Source: Candidatus Abyssobacteria bacterium SURF_5 (GTDB lineage: Bacteria; Abyssobacteria; SURF-5). Taken from it: a stretch of 64,000 nt of DNA. The translations under genes were made by a program, and so were the position numbers. Positions 33,756 through 43,503 of the stretch are shown one piece after another (the first letter of the stretch is position 1; each line of letters opens with the position of its first letter). Location: positions 60,173-124,172 of the forward strand of contig QZKU01000068.1 in assembly GCA_003598085.1 (NCBI GenBank), read 5' to 3'. Below the pieces are notes generated by a model that was not told the origin of the DNA, searched no databases, and was given only the letters and a program-made list of their open reading frames with translations.

Positions 33756-34955
33756 ATGAAATCACTCTACTTTGACGTGAGTGTCCCGAAGATTCTGGCG
33801 ACACAGTTTCTGTCGAGAATCTTCTCAGCCGTTTATTATTCGTCGCTCTCCCCCGTTCGATATGGCGATATACCCGAGCGGGAGCTTCCTGGTCCAAACT
33901 GGGTCAGAGTCAAAACGCTGCTTTCCAGCATCTGCGGCGCCGACCTCTCGCTGTTCTTCGTCCAGACCAGCCCCTCAATTTCAATAGCTGCCCTTTCCGG
34001 GGTGCCCCGAGTCTTTCTGGGACATGAACTGGTCGGGCGCGTACTGGAAGTCGGGCCGGCCGTGCGCGATCTGATGCCGGGCGATCGGGTGACGCTTCAA
34101 AAATATCTGCCATGCTGCTCCATAAAGGAAATCGAGCCGCCATGCTCTTCTTGCCGAAACGGCAACTACACGCTCTGCGACAATTTTTCTGAAGGAGCGT
34201 CGTTTGAGAATCTCGGCGCCGGGTTCAGCGAACAATTCCTCGCCCACAGGTCTCAGCTTGTGGAGGCGCCCGATACCATAAAAGATGAAGAAGCTGTCCT
34301 TATCGAGCCGGCAGCGGTCTCCCTCCATGCTGTCCTGAAGCGGCCTCCGCTCGATGGAGAAAAGATTCTTGTCATCGGCGCAGGAACAATTGGACTGAAT
34401 GTCATCCAGTTCGCAAAGGCGCTCAACCCGCACTGCAAAATCCATCTCCTGGAGAAGATCGATTTCAAGCGGCGGCTCGCTCTTGCGCTTGGAGCGCATC
34501 ATATACTCTCCGGTGATCCGTATCAGGCTGTCGCCTCTTCGACCGGCGCCAAAATGTACCGCGGTCCCCTGAAGAATACCATTCTCCTGGGCGGTTTCGA
34601 CGCAGTATACGACTGCGTCGGCTATTCTCAAACGATCCATCATTCTCTTCGCTGGCTCAGAGCCGGGGGCGACTATGTGATGATCGGAAACCAATTATCA
34701 CCGGTTACTTTTGATCAGACGCCTGTATGGCATCAGGAATTGAGGCTGATCGGAGTTAACGCCCACGGCTGCGAGACCTTTAACGGCGAGCGGATCAGCA
34801 GCTTCGCACTGGCCATGAAGATGATTCAGAAAAAACATGTCAGGCTTGACGGTTTCATCACGCACCGATTCCGCTTGCACGAGTACAAACAGGCGTTCAA
34901 GATTTTCAGGCAGAAATCGGAGCCGGTAATCAAGGTGGCTTTTGATTTCAAATAA
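33756..34955 (+). CDS. Zinc-binding dehydrogenase (MDR superfamily)
   Basis: The 399-residue protein is a second MDR enzyme. It has 'SSICGADLSLF' (catalytic Cys), 'LGHELVGRVLEVGP' (His-Glu), a structural zinc set with a widened spacing (Cys-Cys then 'PPCSSCRNGNYTLC') and 'VIGAGTIGLNVIQFA' for NAD(P). About 60 residues longer than its neighbour because of an N-terminal extension and loop insertions. The substrate is unknown. The 30-bp gap after the first dehydrogenase indicates one transcript; the pair may act on successive hydroxyl groups or form a heteromer, which is inference. Confidence 0.8.
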   Translation: MKSLYFDVSVPKILATQFLSRIFSAVYYSSLSPVRYGDIPERELPGPNWVRVKTLLSSICGADLSLFFVQTSPSISIAALSGVPRVFLGHELVGRVLEVGPAVRDLMPGDRVTLQKYLPCCSIKEIEPPCSSCRNGNYTLCDNFSEGASFENLGAGFSEQFLAHRSQLVEAPDTIKDEEAVLIEPAAVSLHAVLKRPPLDGEKILVIGAGTIGLNVIQFAKALNPHCKIHLLEKIDFKRRLALALGAHHILSGDPYQAVASSTGAKMYRGPLKNTILLGGFDAVYDCVGYSQTIHHSLRWLRAGGDYVMIGNQLSPVTFDQTPVWHQELRLIGVNAHGCETFNGERISSFALAMKMIQKKHVRLDGFITHRFRLHEYKQAFKIFRQKSEPVIKVAFDFK

Positions 34956-35049
34956 GAAAAGACATCGAGCGGCTCCCAGAAGCCAAAGAAAGAATCGATT
35001 CCGAAAAAACCGAAAAAAAGATATTCTGCCGGAACACTGAAAGGAGAGG

Positions 35050-36666
35050 ATGAAGGTGCCCGAACGAAAGAATTTTCCTCCAAAAGCATACGAAGGCATT
35101 GTTCGCGAAAACTATGAGGGCATCGAGATGAGCCATTACCGCGATCGGCCCAATAACCTGGTCGAACTACTTGCCCGCTCGGTTGGCAGTTTCCCGAACC
35201 GCGAGGCGGTGGTCGATGATAACGCGCGGCTCACCTACAAGGATTTCGACAACCTGGCGAACAACCTGGCGTACTACCTGCAGGAGCTGGGCGTGAAGAA
35301 AGGCGACCGCATCGCAATCCTCATGCCCAATTCGTGGGAATTCGCGGTGGCATACTACGGCATCATCCGAATCGGCGCGATCGCTGTCCTTCTCAACTGG
35401 CGATGCTCCTCTTCCGAAATCGAATACATGCTGAACGATTCCGGCGCATCTTATCTCCTCATGAATTCAGAATACTGGGATAAAATCAAACCCGTTCAGA
35501 AACAGCTCCGCCTGAAAGGCATTCACTGTTGCGGAGAGGCGGCTCCCGCCGCCACAAAACCTTTCGGCGACCTTTTGAAGCAGGCGCCGAAATCGGTGAA
35601 AGCTGATCCGCCGGTCATCCAATCTGACGGAGCGGCGATACTCTATACTTCAGGAACAACGGGCAGACCAAAAGGCGCCCTGCAAACCCACCGCAATTGT
35701 GTCTCCAACGCGATCATCGCTTCCCGACTCGCCGAAGGAAGCGAAACCGACCGGACCCTCATCATCGCTCCCATGTTCCATGCCACTGGCATCAATTCCC
35801 AGTTGACTGCCTTCCTCTCGATCGGCGGCTGCTGCGTCATCCGTCCCTTCTTCCTCCCGAACGACACGCTCGCAAAAATTCAGGAGGAGAAGATAACCTT
35901 CGGAGCCGGTGTCGCGGCGATGTTCTATTTCCTTTTGAACCTGCCCGATTGGGCGGATTATGACCTGAGCTCGCTCAAGTATTTCTTCATGGGAGGCTCG
36001 CCGGTGCCCGTCGAACTTTTCAATCAACTTGCCAAAGCGCTTCCCCATGTCAAATTCGGCAATGTATGGGGACTCACCGAATCCACCTCCATCGTGACCT
36101 ATAATCCGCATGTCGATATCCTGCGCATACCCGAGGCGGTTGGTCCGCCCGTGCCTGTCCTGGAGGTGAAAGTGCTCGATCCGGACGCGAAGGAACAGGA
36201 GCGCGGCGCCGTCGGCGAGTTGTGCGTCAAAGGGCCGAGCGTGGTAAGAGGCTACTGGAACAATCCCGAAGCCAGCCGCAATACCATCATTGATGGCTGG
36301 CTCCGCACCGGCGACCTCGGCTACATGGATGAAGATGGATACGTCTATATCGTCGACCGGATCAAGGACATGATCGTATCCGGCGGCGAAAACATATACT
36401 GCATCGAGGTCGAGAATGCGCTCATGCAGCATCCCGCCGTGCTTGATGCCGCCGTGGTTGGCGTGCCGGATCCGGTGATGCAGGAAGCGGTGAAAGCGGT
36501 CATTTGTTTGAAGCCGGGTATGACCGCAACCGAAAATGAAATCAAGGAGCACTGCAAGAAGCTCATCGCAAGCTACAAAAAACCGAAACATGTTGTCTTC
36601 AGCGACTCGATGCTCCCGCGGAATCCCGGGGGAAAGGTTTTGAAAAGCGCGCTGAAAGACATGTAG
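35050..36666 (+). CDS. Acyl-CoA ligase (AMP-binding), first copy
   Basis: The 538-residue ANL-superfamily enzyme has the AMP loop 'LYTSGTTGRPKGALQTH' (about 198), 'GNVWGLTESTS', 'GWLRTGDLGYMDEDGYVYIVDR' and the C-terminal 'LPRNPGGKVLKSAL' with the A10 catalytic Lys. It forms an acyl-adenylate and then an acyl-CoA. A GTG two codons in is better spaced from the AAGGAGAGG site than the ATG. The N-terminal leader ('YEGIEMSHYRDRPNNL') resembles that of the second ligase at 57950, so the long start is probably right in both. Substrate (fatty, aromatic or dicarboxylic acid) unresolved. Confidence 0.88.
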   Translation: MKVPERKNFPPKAYEGIVRENYEGIEMSHYRDRPNNLVELLARSVGSFPNREAVVDDNARLTYKDFDNLANNLAYYLQELGVKKGDRIAILMPNSWEFAVAYYGIIRIGAIAVLLNWRCSSSEIEYMLNDSGASYLLMNSEYWDKIKPVQKQLRLKGIHCCGEAAPAATKPFGDLLKQAPKSVKADPPVIQSDGAAILYTSGTTGRPKGALQTHRNCVSNAIIASRLAEGSETDRTLIIAPMFHATGINSQLTAFLSIGGCCVIRPFFLPNDTLAKIQEEKITFGAGVAAMFYFLLNLPDWADYDLSSLKYFFMGGSPVPVELFNQLAKALPHVKFGNVWGLTESTSIVTYNPHVDILRIPEAVGPPVPVLEVKVLDPDAKEQERGAVGELCVKGPSVVRGYWNNPEASRNTIIDGWLRTGDLGYMDEDGYVYIVDRIKDMIVSGGENIYCIEVENALMQHPAVLDAAVVGVPDPVMQEAVKAVICLKPGMTATENEIKEHCKKLIASYKKPKHVVFSDSMLPRNPGGKVLKSALKDM

Positions 36667-36696
36667 AAGAATCACAATCAAAAGAAAGGGTGAGGT

Positions 36697-37464
36697 ATGG
36701 ATATTCAAGGAAAAACTGCTCTTGTTACCGGCGGCGCTTCCGGTCTTGGCGAAGCGACCGTGAGAACTTTGGTCGGGGCGGGCGCGAATGCCGTCGTTCT
36801 GGACGTCAACGAAGACCTGGGAAAAAAATTGGCTTCCGACCTGTCCGGAAAGGCCACTTTTGTGAAGACAGATGTGACCAGCGAGGCCGACGCCAATCAG
36901 GCAATCGAACGGGCGAGGCACGAATATGGCGGGGTTCATTTTTGTATTAACTGCGCCGGAACGGGACTGGCAAGGCGGACCGTTTCAAAAAGCGGATATC
37001 ATGAACTCAATTCGTTCGAATGGCTGATCAAGTTGAACCTCATTGGAACGTTCAATGTCGCCAGTAAAGCGGCCTTCGCAATGACCTTCAATGAGCCGAA
37101 CAAGAACGGCGAGCGAGGCGTAATAGTGAATGTCGCCAGCATCGCCGCGTTTGACGGCCAGATAGGGCAGGCGGCTTATTCCGCATCCAAGGGCGGAGTC
37201 GTCGGAATGACTCTTCCAATGGCGCGTGATCTGGCGGGAGTTGGTATTCGAGTGGTCACCATTGCACCGGGCCTGTTCGACACGCCGTTGATGGCCATGC
37301 TGCCCGAGGAGAACCGCCAGGCGCTTCACGCCTCGGTCCCGTTTCCGCGGCGGCTGGGGCTGCCGCAGGAATTCGCCATGCTGGTCGAGCAGATTATCCG
37401 CAACCCCTATATCAACGGAGAGACCATCCGTCTCGACGGCGCGCTCCGCATGGCGCCGAAATAA
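36697..37464 (+). CDS. Short-chain dehydrogenase, 3-hydroxyacyl-CoA dehydrogenase (HSD10-like)
   Basis: The 255-residue SDR has the coenzyme loop '[12 protein letters not shown]', '[13 protein letters not shown]', 'NCAGTG', and the catalytic Ser ('[11 protein letters not shown]') and Tyr-x3-Lys ('AAYSASKGG'). The stretch '[21 protein letters not shown]' and the closing '[13 protein letters not shown]' are the pattern of HSD17B10/3-hydroxyacyl-CoA dehydrogenase type II. It would oxidise a 3-hydroxyacyl-CoA with NAD+, consistent with the adjacent acyl-CoA ligase. Confidence 0.87.
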   Translation: MDIQGKTALVTGGASGLGEATVRTLVGAGANAVVLDVNEDLGKKLASDLSGKATFVKTDVTSEADANQAIERARHEYGGVHFCINCAGTGLARRTVSKSGYHELNSFEWLIKLNLIGTFNVASKAAFAMTFNEPNKNGERGVIVNVASIAAFDGQIGQAAYSASKGGVVGMTLPMARDLAGVGIRVVTIAPGLFDTPLMAMLPEENRQALHASVPFPRRLGLPQEFAMLVEQIIRNPYINGETIRLDGALRMAPK

Positions 37465-37481
37465 TACCGGGCCGAGAATGG

Positions 37482-37500
37482 CCTTAAATCATAAGGTTTT
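37482..37500 (+). terminator. Weak possible terminator after the SDR gene
   Basis: CCTTA-AATCA-TAAGG followed by TTTT, 18 nt after the SDR stop and before the convergent pseudopilin gene. The stem is short and AT-rich. Confidence 0.25.
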
Positions 37501-37523
37501 GTCCTGCCGTCGGCCTGGCCCGT

Positions 37524-38426
37524 TCACGGACAATAATTCAAAGATTTGGCCTCTATCCCTCCGTTCATGGCTGCGTAGATGGGAGACACAGGAAACTGAT
37601 CTGTCGTCTTGTCGTATCGCCTGAATTCAACATGCCCGTCTAGATACAACACGTTCATTCCCGCCGGGACATGGCTGAACTCGCTTATGTTCGTCGATAC
37701 CTGGTCCCACATAAGCGGAAGTAAAGCCCCGAGACCGGGAGAGCCGCCGGAAGATAATACCTGATTGATGTCTCTCAGCATATACCGGTCGACATCATAG
37801 GACAGCCGCATGATGTAGCTGCTTCCCCCATTGCCCGAACCGCTGAATCCGAACGAAGCAATATTGATGTCGCGCCCTCGCCACCCGTCCGAATTGGAGA
37901 CGCTGATTGGCATAACCGAATCCAGCCAGCTATAAATCGCAAGGCCCGCCAGCGACTCACTATCGTTTGTCAGCAGCCAACCGGCGTACACGTAGCTGAG
38001 CGGACCGATACAATCCGGATGAACGACTCCGCTGTGGAACGCCTGACCGGTCGAATTGAAGGAGCCGTCGCTGAGTGTCGTATCCACAACCAAGCGGAAA
38101 TTGGTCTTCGGGTCATACTCGGGATCCGAGGGACAGGCCATAATGGCTGCATCAGTCAGGTACTCAGGATACAGCGCATTCGGCTCAAACATGAACGTCG
38201 CGCTCTGGTTCTGACAAGGCGGATAATCGCCGGAATTCTCGTTCGCGTAGAGAACGAAAATCATTCCTAATTGCTTCAGGTTATTTACACAGGCCGTCCG
38301 CCTGGCGGATTCCCGCGCTTTCGCCAAAGCAGGCAGCAGGATTGCAGCCAGTATCCCGATGATGGCTATAACGACCAGAAGTTCGACAAGCGTAAACCCT
38401 TGCCGCGGACGAAAGAAACGCTTCAT
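37524..38426 (-). CDS. DUF1559-type pseudopilin (prepilin N-terminal domain)
   Basis: The ATG at 38426 sits 10 nt after a G-rich ribosome site (300 residues). It begins with a type IV prepilin signal: basic leader, then '[20 protein letters not shown]' (cleavage before Phe, Glu at +5). The rest is a globular domain with '[22 protein letters not shown]' and the C-terminal '[11 protein letters not shown]' (H-x9-DG-like box), as in the expanded pseudopilin families of Planctomycetes/Verrucomicrobia-like bacteria. It needs a prepilin peptidase and secretion machinery encoded elsewhere. It stands alone, convergent with the SDR gene. Confidence 0.85.
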   Translation of the reverse strand: MKRFFRPRQGFTLVELLVVIAIIGILAAILLPALAKARESARRTACVNNLKQLGMIFVLYANENSGDYPPCQNQSATFMFEPNALYPEYLTDAAIMACPSDPEYDPKTNFRLVVDTTLSDGSFNSTGQAFHSGVVHPDCIGPLSYVYAGWLLTNDSESLAGLAIYSWLDSVMPISVSNSDGWRGRDINIASFGFSGSGNGGSSYIMRLSYDVDRYMLRDINQVLSSGGSPGLGALLPLMWDQVSTNISEFSHVPAGMNVLYLDGHVEFRRYDKTTDQFPVSPIYAAMNGGIEAKSLNYCP

Positions 38427-38593
38427 CTTTTTCACCCCCTTTCGCGTCAGAAAATAAATGAGCTTCTTCGCTACACAGGATCAGGTGAAACAGAAAAAGG
38501 ATCGTGGGAGGGTGAGGAGTCCCCCTTTGATGAAAAACCGTGCCAGTTCTTCAAGGATATGCGAGGTCATCATATCGCACATATCCCGATTTG

Positions 38594-38869
38594 TCAAGAC
38601 TCGGAAACGATTTTCCATCTACCATTGCCATGGTAGGTATCAGCGAAAAGATTGAACTTGCGCCTGCACGATACACACTGAAAATCGTGCTCGAGGATAT
38701 CTGCCGGCCACAGCGCTCCTCTCGTGATCTCTTTCAGGCTGCATGTCCCCTTGAGCAGTCGGATGCTGCCTGCAGCAAGAAGCCTGACAATCTCGTCTTT
38801 CAGGCAATGATATTGTTCAGGAGCGGTGATCTCGACCGGCATGCCAATATCATCGCAATGTTCGCACAT
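38594..38869 (-). CDS. Small cysteine-rich hypothetical protein
   Basis: The ATG at 38869, behind an AAGG site and 11 bp after the amidase stop, gives 91 residues. Two Cys pairs, 'MCEHCDD' at the start and 'DFQCVSCRRKF' near residue 65, suggest a zinc ribbon; between them is a helical stretch 'CLKDEIVRLLAAGSIRLL'. I do not recognise the family. It is probably the last gene of the DUF169-amidase operon. Confidence 0.6.
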   Translation of the reverse strand: MCEHCDDIGMPVEITAPEQYHCLKDEIVRLLAAGSIRLLKGTCSLKEITRGALWPADILEHDFQCVSCRRKFNLFADTYHGNGRWKIVSES

Positions 38870-38880
38870 AAGAACGCCTT

Positions 38881-40314
38881 CTAAGCAGACAAAGGCGGCC
38901 GCCTCTCCGCCCACGGCCGCGCCTGTTCGAGTTGGGCAGCCAGGCGAAACAGAGTCGCCTCGTCTCCGAAGCGAGCCACGAAATGCGTCCCAATCGGAAG
39001 ACCTTCCTTATTCCAGTATAACGGCACCGACATCGCCGGCTGGCCGGTAAAATTGCAGATCGGCGTATAGGGCACATACGCGCCCGAGCGCATGAGCCCG
39101 TATAAAGGATCATCGGGCGGAGAATCGAGAGTCCCCAACGGTAACGGCGGCTCGGCCAGCGTTGCGTTCAGCCAAATGTCATAGTCAACCATGAATCTCG
39201 CCACCTGCCGGGAAATCTGTTGCAGGCCGGCTACCGCCATCAGGTAATCGGACGCGGAGACCTGTTTGCCCATCTGGTAAAGAGCCCATGTCAGCGGTTC
39301 GAAATGTTCCTCAGAGGGCGTTCTCCCTGACAGCATTGAGAAAGCGCTAATCGCCCACGAGTGGCCGGCGGCATACAGCGTCATGAACATCTGGCTGACT
39401 AATTCGCCTGCGACCGCAGGCGCCGCCTCAGTGACACGGTGCCCGAGCTTCTCGCACAATTTAGCGGCGTCGCGAACCGCGTCAATGCAGTCCTGGCTCA
39501 TCGGAGTTCCCGTTCCCGTTTCCGTTGTGAACGCGATCCGCAAGCGCCCGGGATCCGTCTTTGCTTCTTCCAAATAAGGCCGCTCCTGCGGCGGCGCCCA
39601 ATATGGGTCGCCCGGAACCGGACCGGCAGTCGCATCCAGCAGCGCCGCGCTATCACGCACCGAGCGCGTTACCGCGTGTTCAGCAACTAATCCGCCTATC
39701 ATATCGCCCAAATCGGGCCCGAGAGAATTGCGCGCGCGCGTCGGCTTGAGTCCAAAGAGCCCGCAGCAGGAAGCGGGAATTCTGATCGAACCGCCGCCGT
39801 CATTGGCATGCGCGAAAGGAACAATCCCGGCGGCCACCGCCGCCGCCGAGCCGCCGCTCGAGCCGCCCGTGCTTCTCTCGGTGTTCCAGGGGTTGCGAGC
39901 GGGCCCAAAGAAATGAGGCTCGGTGGTCGGCACGATTCCAAATTCAGGCGTATTCGTCTTTCCGATCACCACGAGCCCCGCCTTCTTGTGGCGCGCCACC
40001 AGTTCGCTGTCGTGGTCGGGAATAAAATCCTTCAGAAACGCCGAACCCGCCGTCTGGCGCACGCCGCCGTACGTGGCTCCCAGATCCTTGAGAAGAAAAG
40101 GCACGCCGGTAAACGGGCCATTCGGCAATGCGCCTTTGGCCGCTTCCCGTGCCTGCTCATACATGGGCGTGACGATCGCATTCAGCTTCGGGTTCAGCCG
40201 CTCGGCTCGCTGGATCGCCGCCTCAACCATCTCGATCGGTTTGAGCTCTTTCCGCCGCACCAACTCGGCCTGCGCGGTTGCATCCAAAAAAGTCAATTCA
40301 TCTGCTGATCCCAT
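38881..40314 (-). CDS. Amidase (amidase-signature family)
   Basis: The 477-residue enzyme has the Ser-Ser-Lys triad: Lys in '[10 protein letters not shown]' (about residue 76), and the two serines in '[16 protein letters not shown]' (about 150-175), followed by '[21 protein letters not shown]'. The family hydrolyses amides, and members close to this pattern act on 6-aminohexanoate-dimer-like or acylamide substrates. No GatB/GatC genes flank it, so a tRNA amidotransferase role is unlikely. It lies 23 bp after DUF169. Confidence 0.87.
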   Translation of the reverse strand: MGSADELTFLDATAQAELVRRKELKPIEMVEAAIQRAERLNPKLNAIVTPMYEQAREAAKGALPNGPFTGVPFLLKDLGATYGGVRQTAGSAFLKDFIPDHDSELVARHKKAGLVVIGKTNTPEFGIVPTTEPHFFGPARNPWNTERSTGGSSGGSAAAVAAGIVPFAHANDGGGSIRIPASCCGLFGLKPTRARNSLGPDLGDMIGGLVAEHAVTRSVRDSAALLDATAGPVPGDPYWAPPQERPYLEEAKTDPGRLRIAFTTETGTGTPMSQDCIDAVRDAAKLCEKLGHRVTEAAPAVAGELVSQMFMTLYAAGHSWAISAFSMLSGRTPSEEHFEPLTWALYQMGKQVSASDYLMAVAGLQQISRQVARFMVDYDIWLNATLAEPPLPLGTLDSPPDDPLYGLMRSGAYVPYTPICNFTGQPAMSVPLYWNKEGLPIGTHFVARFGDEATLFRLAAQLEQARPWAERRPPLSA

Positions 40315-40337
40315 GACAAGCTCCTCCCTCTGCTTCG

Positions 40338-41099
40338 TTAGCGGTGCATGGTGTAGATCTGCGAAAGAATAGGAATGACGTCGGCAAGACCTCCAATATA
40401 AGAAACGGGATAGCTCAACCGCACTTTCGCGAGTTTCCGGATTCCGGAAAGTGCAGGCGCCAGTTTATCCGGAGGCAATGCGATGACTATCTCATCGTCG
40501 GCCACCTGGCCCAGCGCCCTTTCTCCGTAGCACGGTATTGCCAGCGCCGGTTTCCGGTCCACATAACATTGCCCCAATGAGTCGGCACAGGCGCCCTCCC
40601 CTATGAACGAGAATTGAAATTTCTCATACTTCTCTTTTTGAAGCCCGCACATGATCATCATGATCTGCGCAGGATTGCCATATATTAGAACCACATCGGG
40701 CTCGAATTTTCCGTCAGTCAGTGGAGCAGCCGCTATCGCGCCTCCGGCCGGTATCCTCTTATAATCCTTCTGCTGTTCCATCGCTTCTTCGGCCGAGCCA
40801 AACCATGTCGTCGAAAGCATCGCCGATTCCCTGGCCATACTGTCGGCATCAGGGTTCTTCAAGCCGTGCAGCCGCATGCATCGATCCAGCATCGGACTAT
40901 TCTCAGTGGCGCCGACCGTCATGCCAAGTGCGCGCACCATGAACGGAACCTGACAAAAGGTGAAAGTACGCTCGGGAATATGAACATTTGGAATAGCAGA
41001 GAGTTCTTCGGCTTTCTCGAGCTTCCTGTAAGCTACCACTTTCCCCTTCAACCGCAAGAGATCTTCGAGTTCCTTTCCTTCGTCAATCAATCGGCCCAT
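40338..41099 (-). CDS. DUF169 domain protein
   Basis: The ATG at 41099 follows AAAGGAGG by 9 nt and gives 253 residues; upstream frames lie in the promoter. The protein shows the DUF169 pattern: '[21 protein letters not shown]', '[20 protein letters not shown]' and 'VIALPPDKL' near the end. The family is common in anaerobes and archaea; no activity is established. It is first in an operon with an amidase and a small Cys-rich protein. Confidence 0.82.
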   Translation of the reverse strand: MGRLIDEGKELEDLLRLKGKVVAYRKLEKAEELSAIPNVHIPERTFTFCQVPFMVRALGMTVGATENSPMLDRCMRLHGLKNPDADSMARESAMLSTTWFGSAEEAMEQQKDYKRIPAGGAIAAAPLTDGKFEPDVVLIYGNPAQIMMIMCGLQKEKYEKFQFSFIGEGACADSLGQCYVDRKPALAIPCYGERALGQVADDEIVIALPPDKLAPALSGIRKLAKVRLSYPVSYIGGLADVIPILSQIYTMHR

Positions 41100-41162
41100 T
41101 TCTTCTTCCTCCTTTGTTGTCAGTAAGGGGAAAAGTGCTAATTCACCGACCCGCGATTCCAC

Positions 41163-41192
41163 ACTATACTGCAACATCTTTCTCAATGTCAA
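41163..41192 (-). promoter_or_regulatory. Promoter for the DUF169/amidase operon
   Basis: TTGACA (41187-41192), 18 nt, TATAGT (41163-41168) on the minus strand, 63 nt before the ATG at 41099. It also shows that the longer frame beginning at 41192 cannot be the real gene start. Confidence 0.7.
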
Positions 41193-41309
41193 AGGCTGGC
41201 GGAGCCGCTTTTCCGCCTATATCTGACTCGAATCATCGTTGTTGCGGCATCAGGTGAACATGAACATATTTGATAAAAGAGATGGGGCTTTACTGAAAAA
41301 AACATTCAT

Positions 41310-41326
41310 GTGAAATATATTTTCAC
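41310..41326 (+). promoter_or_regulatory. Palindrome upstream of the glycine-zipper lipoprotein
   Basis: GTGAAA-TATAT-TTTCAC, a perfect 6-bp inverted repeat overlapping a TATATT that could be the -10 box, 13 nt before the ATG at 41339. A possible operator or start-site hairpin. Confidence 0.35.
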
Positions 41327-41338
41327 CGAAGGCTATCC

Positions 41339-41950
41339 ATGAACATGAAAATAAAATCTGCAGCGCTCCTTATATGTTTGTCGTTGGTCTTTCCGTTCAG
41401 CGGCTGCGCTTCGGTTTCTCAGGATCATCGAGGGGCGGCCGTTGGAGCGGGCGTGGGCGCAGGCGCCGGCGCCGTAACAGGCGCGATAGTTGACGAAGGC
41501 CTCGGCGGGGCGGTTGTCGGCGGGCTTGTCGGTGCGCTCATTGGCGGGGCCATCGGCCATTACGCATATGATGAAGCGAGGTCCCGGCCAGAGACCGCGC
41601 ACAGATACAGCTATGAAACATGGAAACAACCGCTGCTGGAAATAGAGGAAGTATCCGCTTCCCCGCGCACGGTGCGAGCAGGCGAAACTGTGAATATCAA
41701 CATGACCTATGCGCTGCTCACGCCATATCCGAACACGTCTACTCCGGTAACCGAGCTGAGAGAAATAACGTACTACGGCCAACTGGTGGGAAATCCCGAG
41801 GTCCGTGTCGAGCATTTTGACGGGACCTATAGTTCAAGCGTTCCGCTTCATCTTCCACCGGATGCCGGCCGAGGCGAGTACCGCGTGAGAGTGACGATAT
41901 TTACGAATTTCGAACGTGAGGTGCGCGAAACCAGCTTCTCTGTCCGCTAA
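41339..41950 (+). CDS. Glycine-zipper lipoprotein
   Basis: The 203-residue protein has a lipoprotein signal ('LSLVFPFSGCAS', modified Cys about residue 24), then a glycine-zipper segment (33-80) with GxxxG spacing ('GAAVGAGVGAGAGAVTGAIV', 'GGLVGALIGGAIGHYAYDEA'), as in outer-membrane YMGG/Pcp-type lipoproteins. The C-terminal 110 residues form a beta-sandwich-like domain. Probably envelope integrity. The convergent radical SAM gene lies 8 bp away. Confidence 0.85.
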   Translation: MNMKIKSAALLICLSLVFPFSGCASVSQDHRGAAVGAGVGAGAGAVTGAIVDEGLGGAVVGGLVGALIGGAIGHYAYDEARSRPETAHRYSYETWKQPLLEIEEVSASPRTVRAGETVNINMTYALLTPYPNTSTPVTELREITYYGQLVGNPEVRVEHFDGTYSSSVPLHLPPDAGRGEYRVRVTIFTNFEREVRETSFSVR

Positions 41951-41958
41951 GCTGGAGA

Positions 41959-42897
41959 TCAGTGGGATGATCCGGTGCGGATTCCCTGCCGGGAATTGCG
42001 CCGAATGAATTCGGCGTCGATGGCTGCGAGGGTCCTGCCTTTTTCAGTCGCCCAGGCCGGCGCAAGCAGGATCGTGCGCGGGCCATCGGCGGTGAGGCGC
42101 TGAATCGAGACCGTCGGCGGGATACACTCCAGGAAGTCGCACACTAATTTGATGTACTCGTCGAACTCGAGCGCCTTGAAAAGCCCTTCTCGATAGTCCT
42201 TCTCGATCGGCGTATCCTTCAATACGTGCATCAGGTGGATTTTCAGACTGTGGATATTCATTTCACCCACGGCGCATGCGGTCGCCATCATGTCGTCGCG
42301 GGACTCTCCCGGCAATCCCAGAATAACATGCACGCAAATCTTAATGTCGCGCTGCTTCGTCCGATCGAGCGCATCGAGAAAAACCGCATAATCATGCCCG
42401 CGATTAATAAGCCGTAGTGTCTTGTCGTGAATTGTCTGCAGCCCGTATTCGATCCAGACTTCATGACTCGAGCGGTAACTCTCGATCAGATCGAGAACCG
42501 ACTCGGGAACGCAATCGGGACGGGTTCCAACGGAAAGAGCCACCATGTCTTCAAAAGCAAGCGCCTCATCATAGTATGCTCGCAGGATCTCGATCGGAGC
42601 ATATGTATTTGTGTACGCCTGGAAATAGGCGATGAATTTCTCCGCCTTGTAGCGCCGGCGCATGAACTCCATTCCCTGCCTGACCTGCTCGGCGATCGGG
42701 CCCGGTGCTTTCCTCGTGTTCGCGCTGAATCCCTTATTGTTGCAGTAGGTACACCCGCCCCATCCCAATTTCCCGTCGCGATTCGGGCAAGTGAAACCTG
42801 CATCTATGGTCACTTTATATACCTTGCAACCAAAGCGTTCTTTCAGATATTCACTGAATTGATAGTATCGCTTTGCATGCAGTGCGATGTGTTGCAT
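41959..42897 (-). CDS. TIGR01212-type radical SAM protein
   Basis: The 312-residue enzyme (ATG at 42897 after AGGTGGT) matches the YhcC/TIGR01212 family: the radical SAM cysteines are in 'FTCPNRDGKLGWGGCTYCNN', a variant of CxxxCxxC with a spacer, then 'FIAYFQAYTNTYAP', 'LSVGTRPDCV' and 'WIEYGLQT'. It makes a 5'-deoxyadenosyl radical; its substrate is not established. It follows the NTPase gene by 65 bp. Confidence 0.87.
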   Translation of the reverse strand: MQHIALHAKRYYQFSEYLKERFGCKVYKVTIDAGFTCPNRDGKLGWGGCTYCNNKGFSANTRKAPGPIAEQVRQGMEFMRRRYKAEKFIAYFQAYTNTYAPIEILRAYYDEALAFEDMVALSVGTRPDCVPESVLDLIESYRSSHEVWIEYGLQTIHDKTLRLINRGHDYAVFLDALDRTKQRDIKICVHVILGLPGESRDDMMATACAVGEMNIHSLKIHLMHVLKDTPIEKDYREGLFKALEFDEYIKLVCDFLECIPPTVSIQRLTADGPRTILLAPAWATEKGRTLAAIDAEFIRRNSRQGIRTGSSH

Positions 42898-42962
42898 CCA
42901 TACCACCTGAGCCCATTATAATCAAAGCCCATGTCGATTTCCAGAGAAACTGGAATGTGGTC

Positions 42963-43493
42963 TCAAGGCTTGCGCAGAAAAAAAAGAATATCTTCGATGA
43001 TTTTCGCCGGAACCGAATCTCGATTCGAATGCGTCAGTTCGATGAGGTCTGCATCGTCTCTTTCTTTTAAGGAATCGGCGAACGGATTCGGCTTGGCCAT
43101 GATAACCGCCACCACCGGGCTGGAGGAGCCGAACGCTTTCAGAACCACCTGACGAAATCTGTGACTGAACAACTCCATTTTGCCGATCTCGTCGATAATG
43201 ACGATATGCCCTTCCTCGATCGCCCGCTTGATGGCGGGAACGGCTACCGAATCCATCGATTCCGTATCCACTCCATATCGTCCGACTCGCTGCTTACCGG
43301 GAATCCCGATGTGGGAAAGCGGAGCGCGCCGCCCGTCGAGCGTTACTATCTCAAATCCGACTCTGCGGCCGCCTTCTCTCATTTCCTCCGTATAAAATCC
43401 TGAAGCGCGCGCTCCGAGCCCTTCCGCTACTTTTCTTATGGCAGTCGTTTTCCCGATCCCGGGAGCGCCTGTTAAAAGAATTTTGGAAGACAT
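42963..43493 (-). CDS. THEP1-type nucleoside triphosphatase
   Basis: The 176-residue P-loop enzyme begins 'KILLTGAPGIGKTTAIRKV' (Walker A) and has 'VIIDEIGKMELFS' (Walker B), the diagnostic pair of the NTPase_1/THEP1 family, with 'GFYTEEMREGGRRVGFEIVT' between them. The family hydrolyses nucleoside triphosphates with broad specificity; the cellular role is unclear. It lies 10 bp after uvrA in the same direction. Confidence 0.9.
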   Translation of the reverse strand: MSSKILLTGAPGIGKTTAIRKVAEGLGARASGFYTEEMREGGRRVGFEIVTLDGRRAPLSHIGIPGKQRVGRYGVDTESMDSVAVPAIKRAIEEGHIVIIDEIGKMELFSHRFRQVVLKAFGSSSPVVAVIMAKPNPFADSLKERDDADLIELTHSNRDSVPAKIIEDILFFLRKP

Positions 43494-43503
43494 AGACGCC
43501 TTC

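Noticed and set aside
35650..36939. A 429-codon open frame antisense to the acyl-CoA ligase
   Set aside because: It mirrors the ligase gene, has no family motif or ribosome site, and owes its length to GC-biased codons on the other strand.
41100..41192. N-terminal extension of DUF169
   Set aside because: Its start codon falls inside the predicted promoter, and an ideal ribosome site precedes the ATG at 41099.
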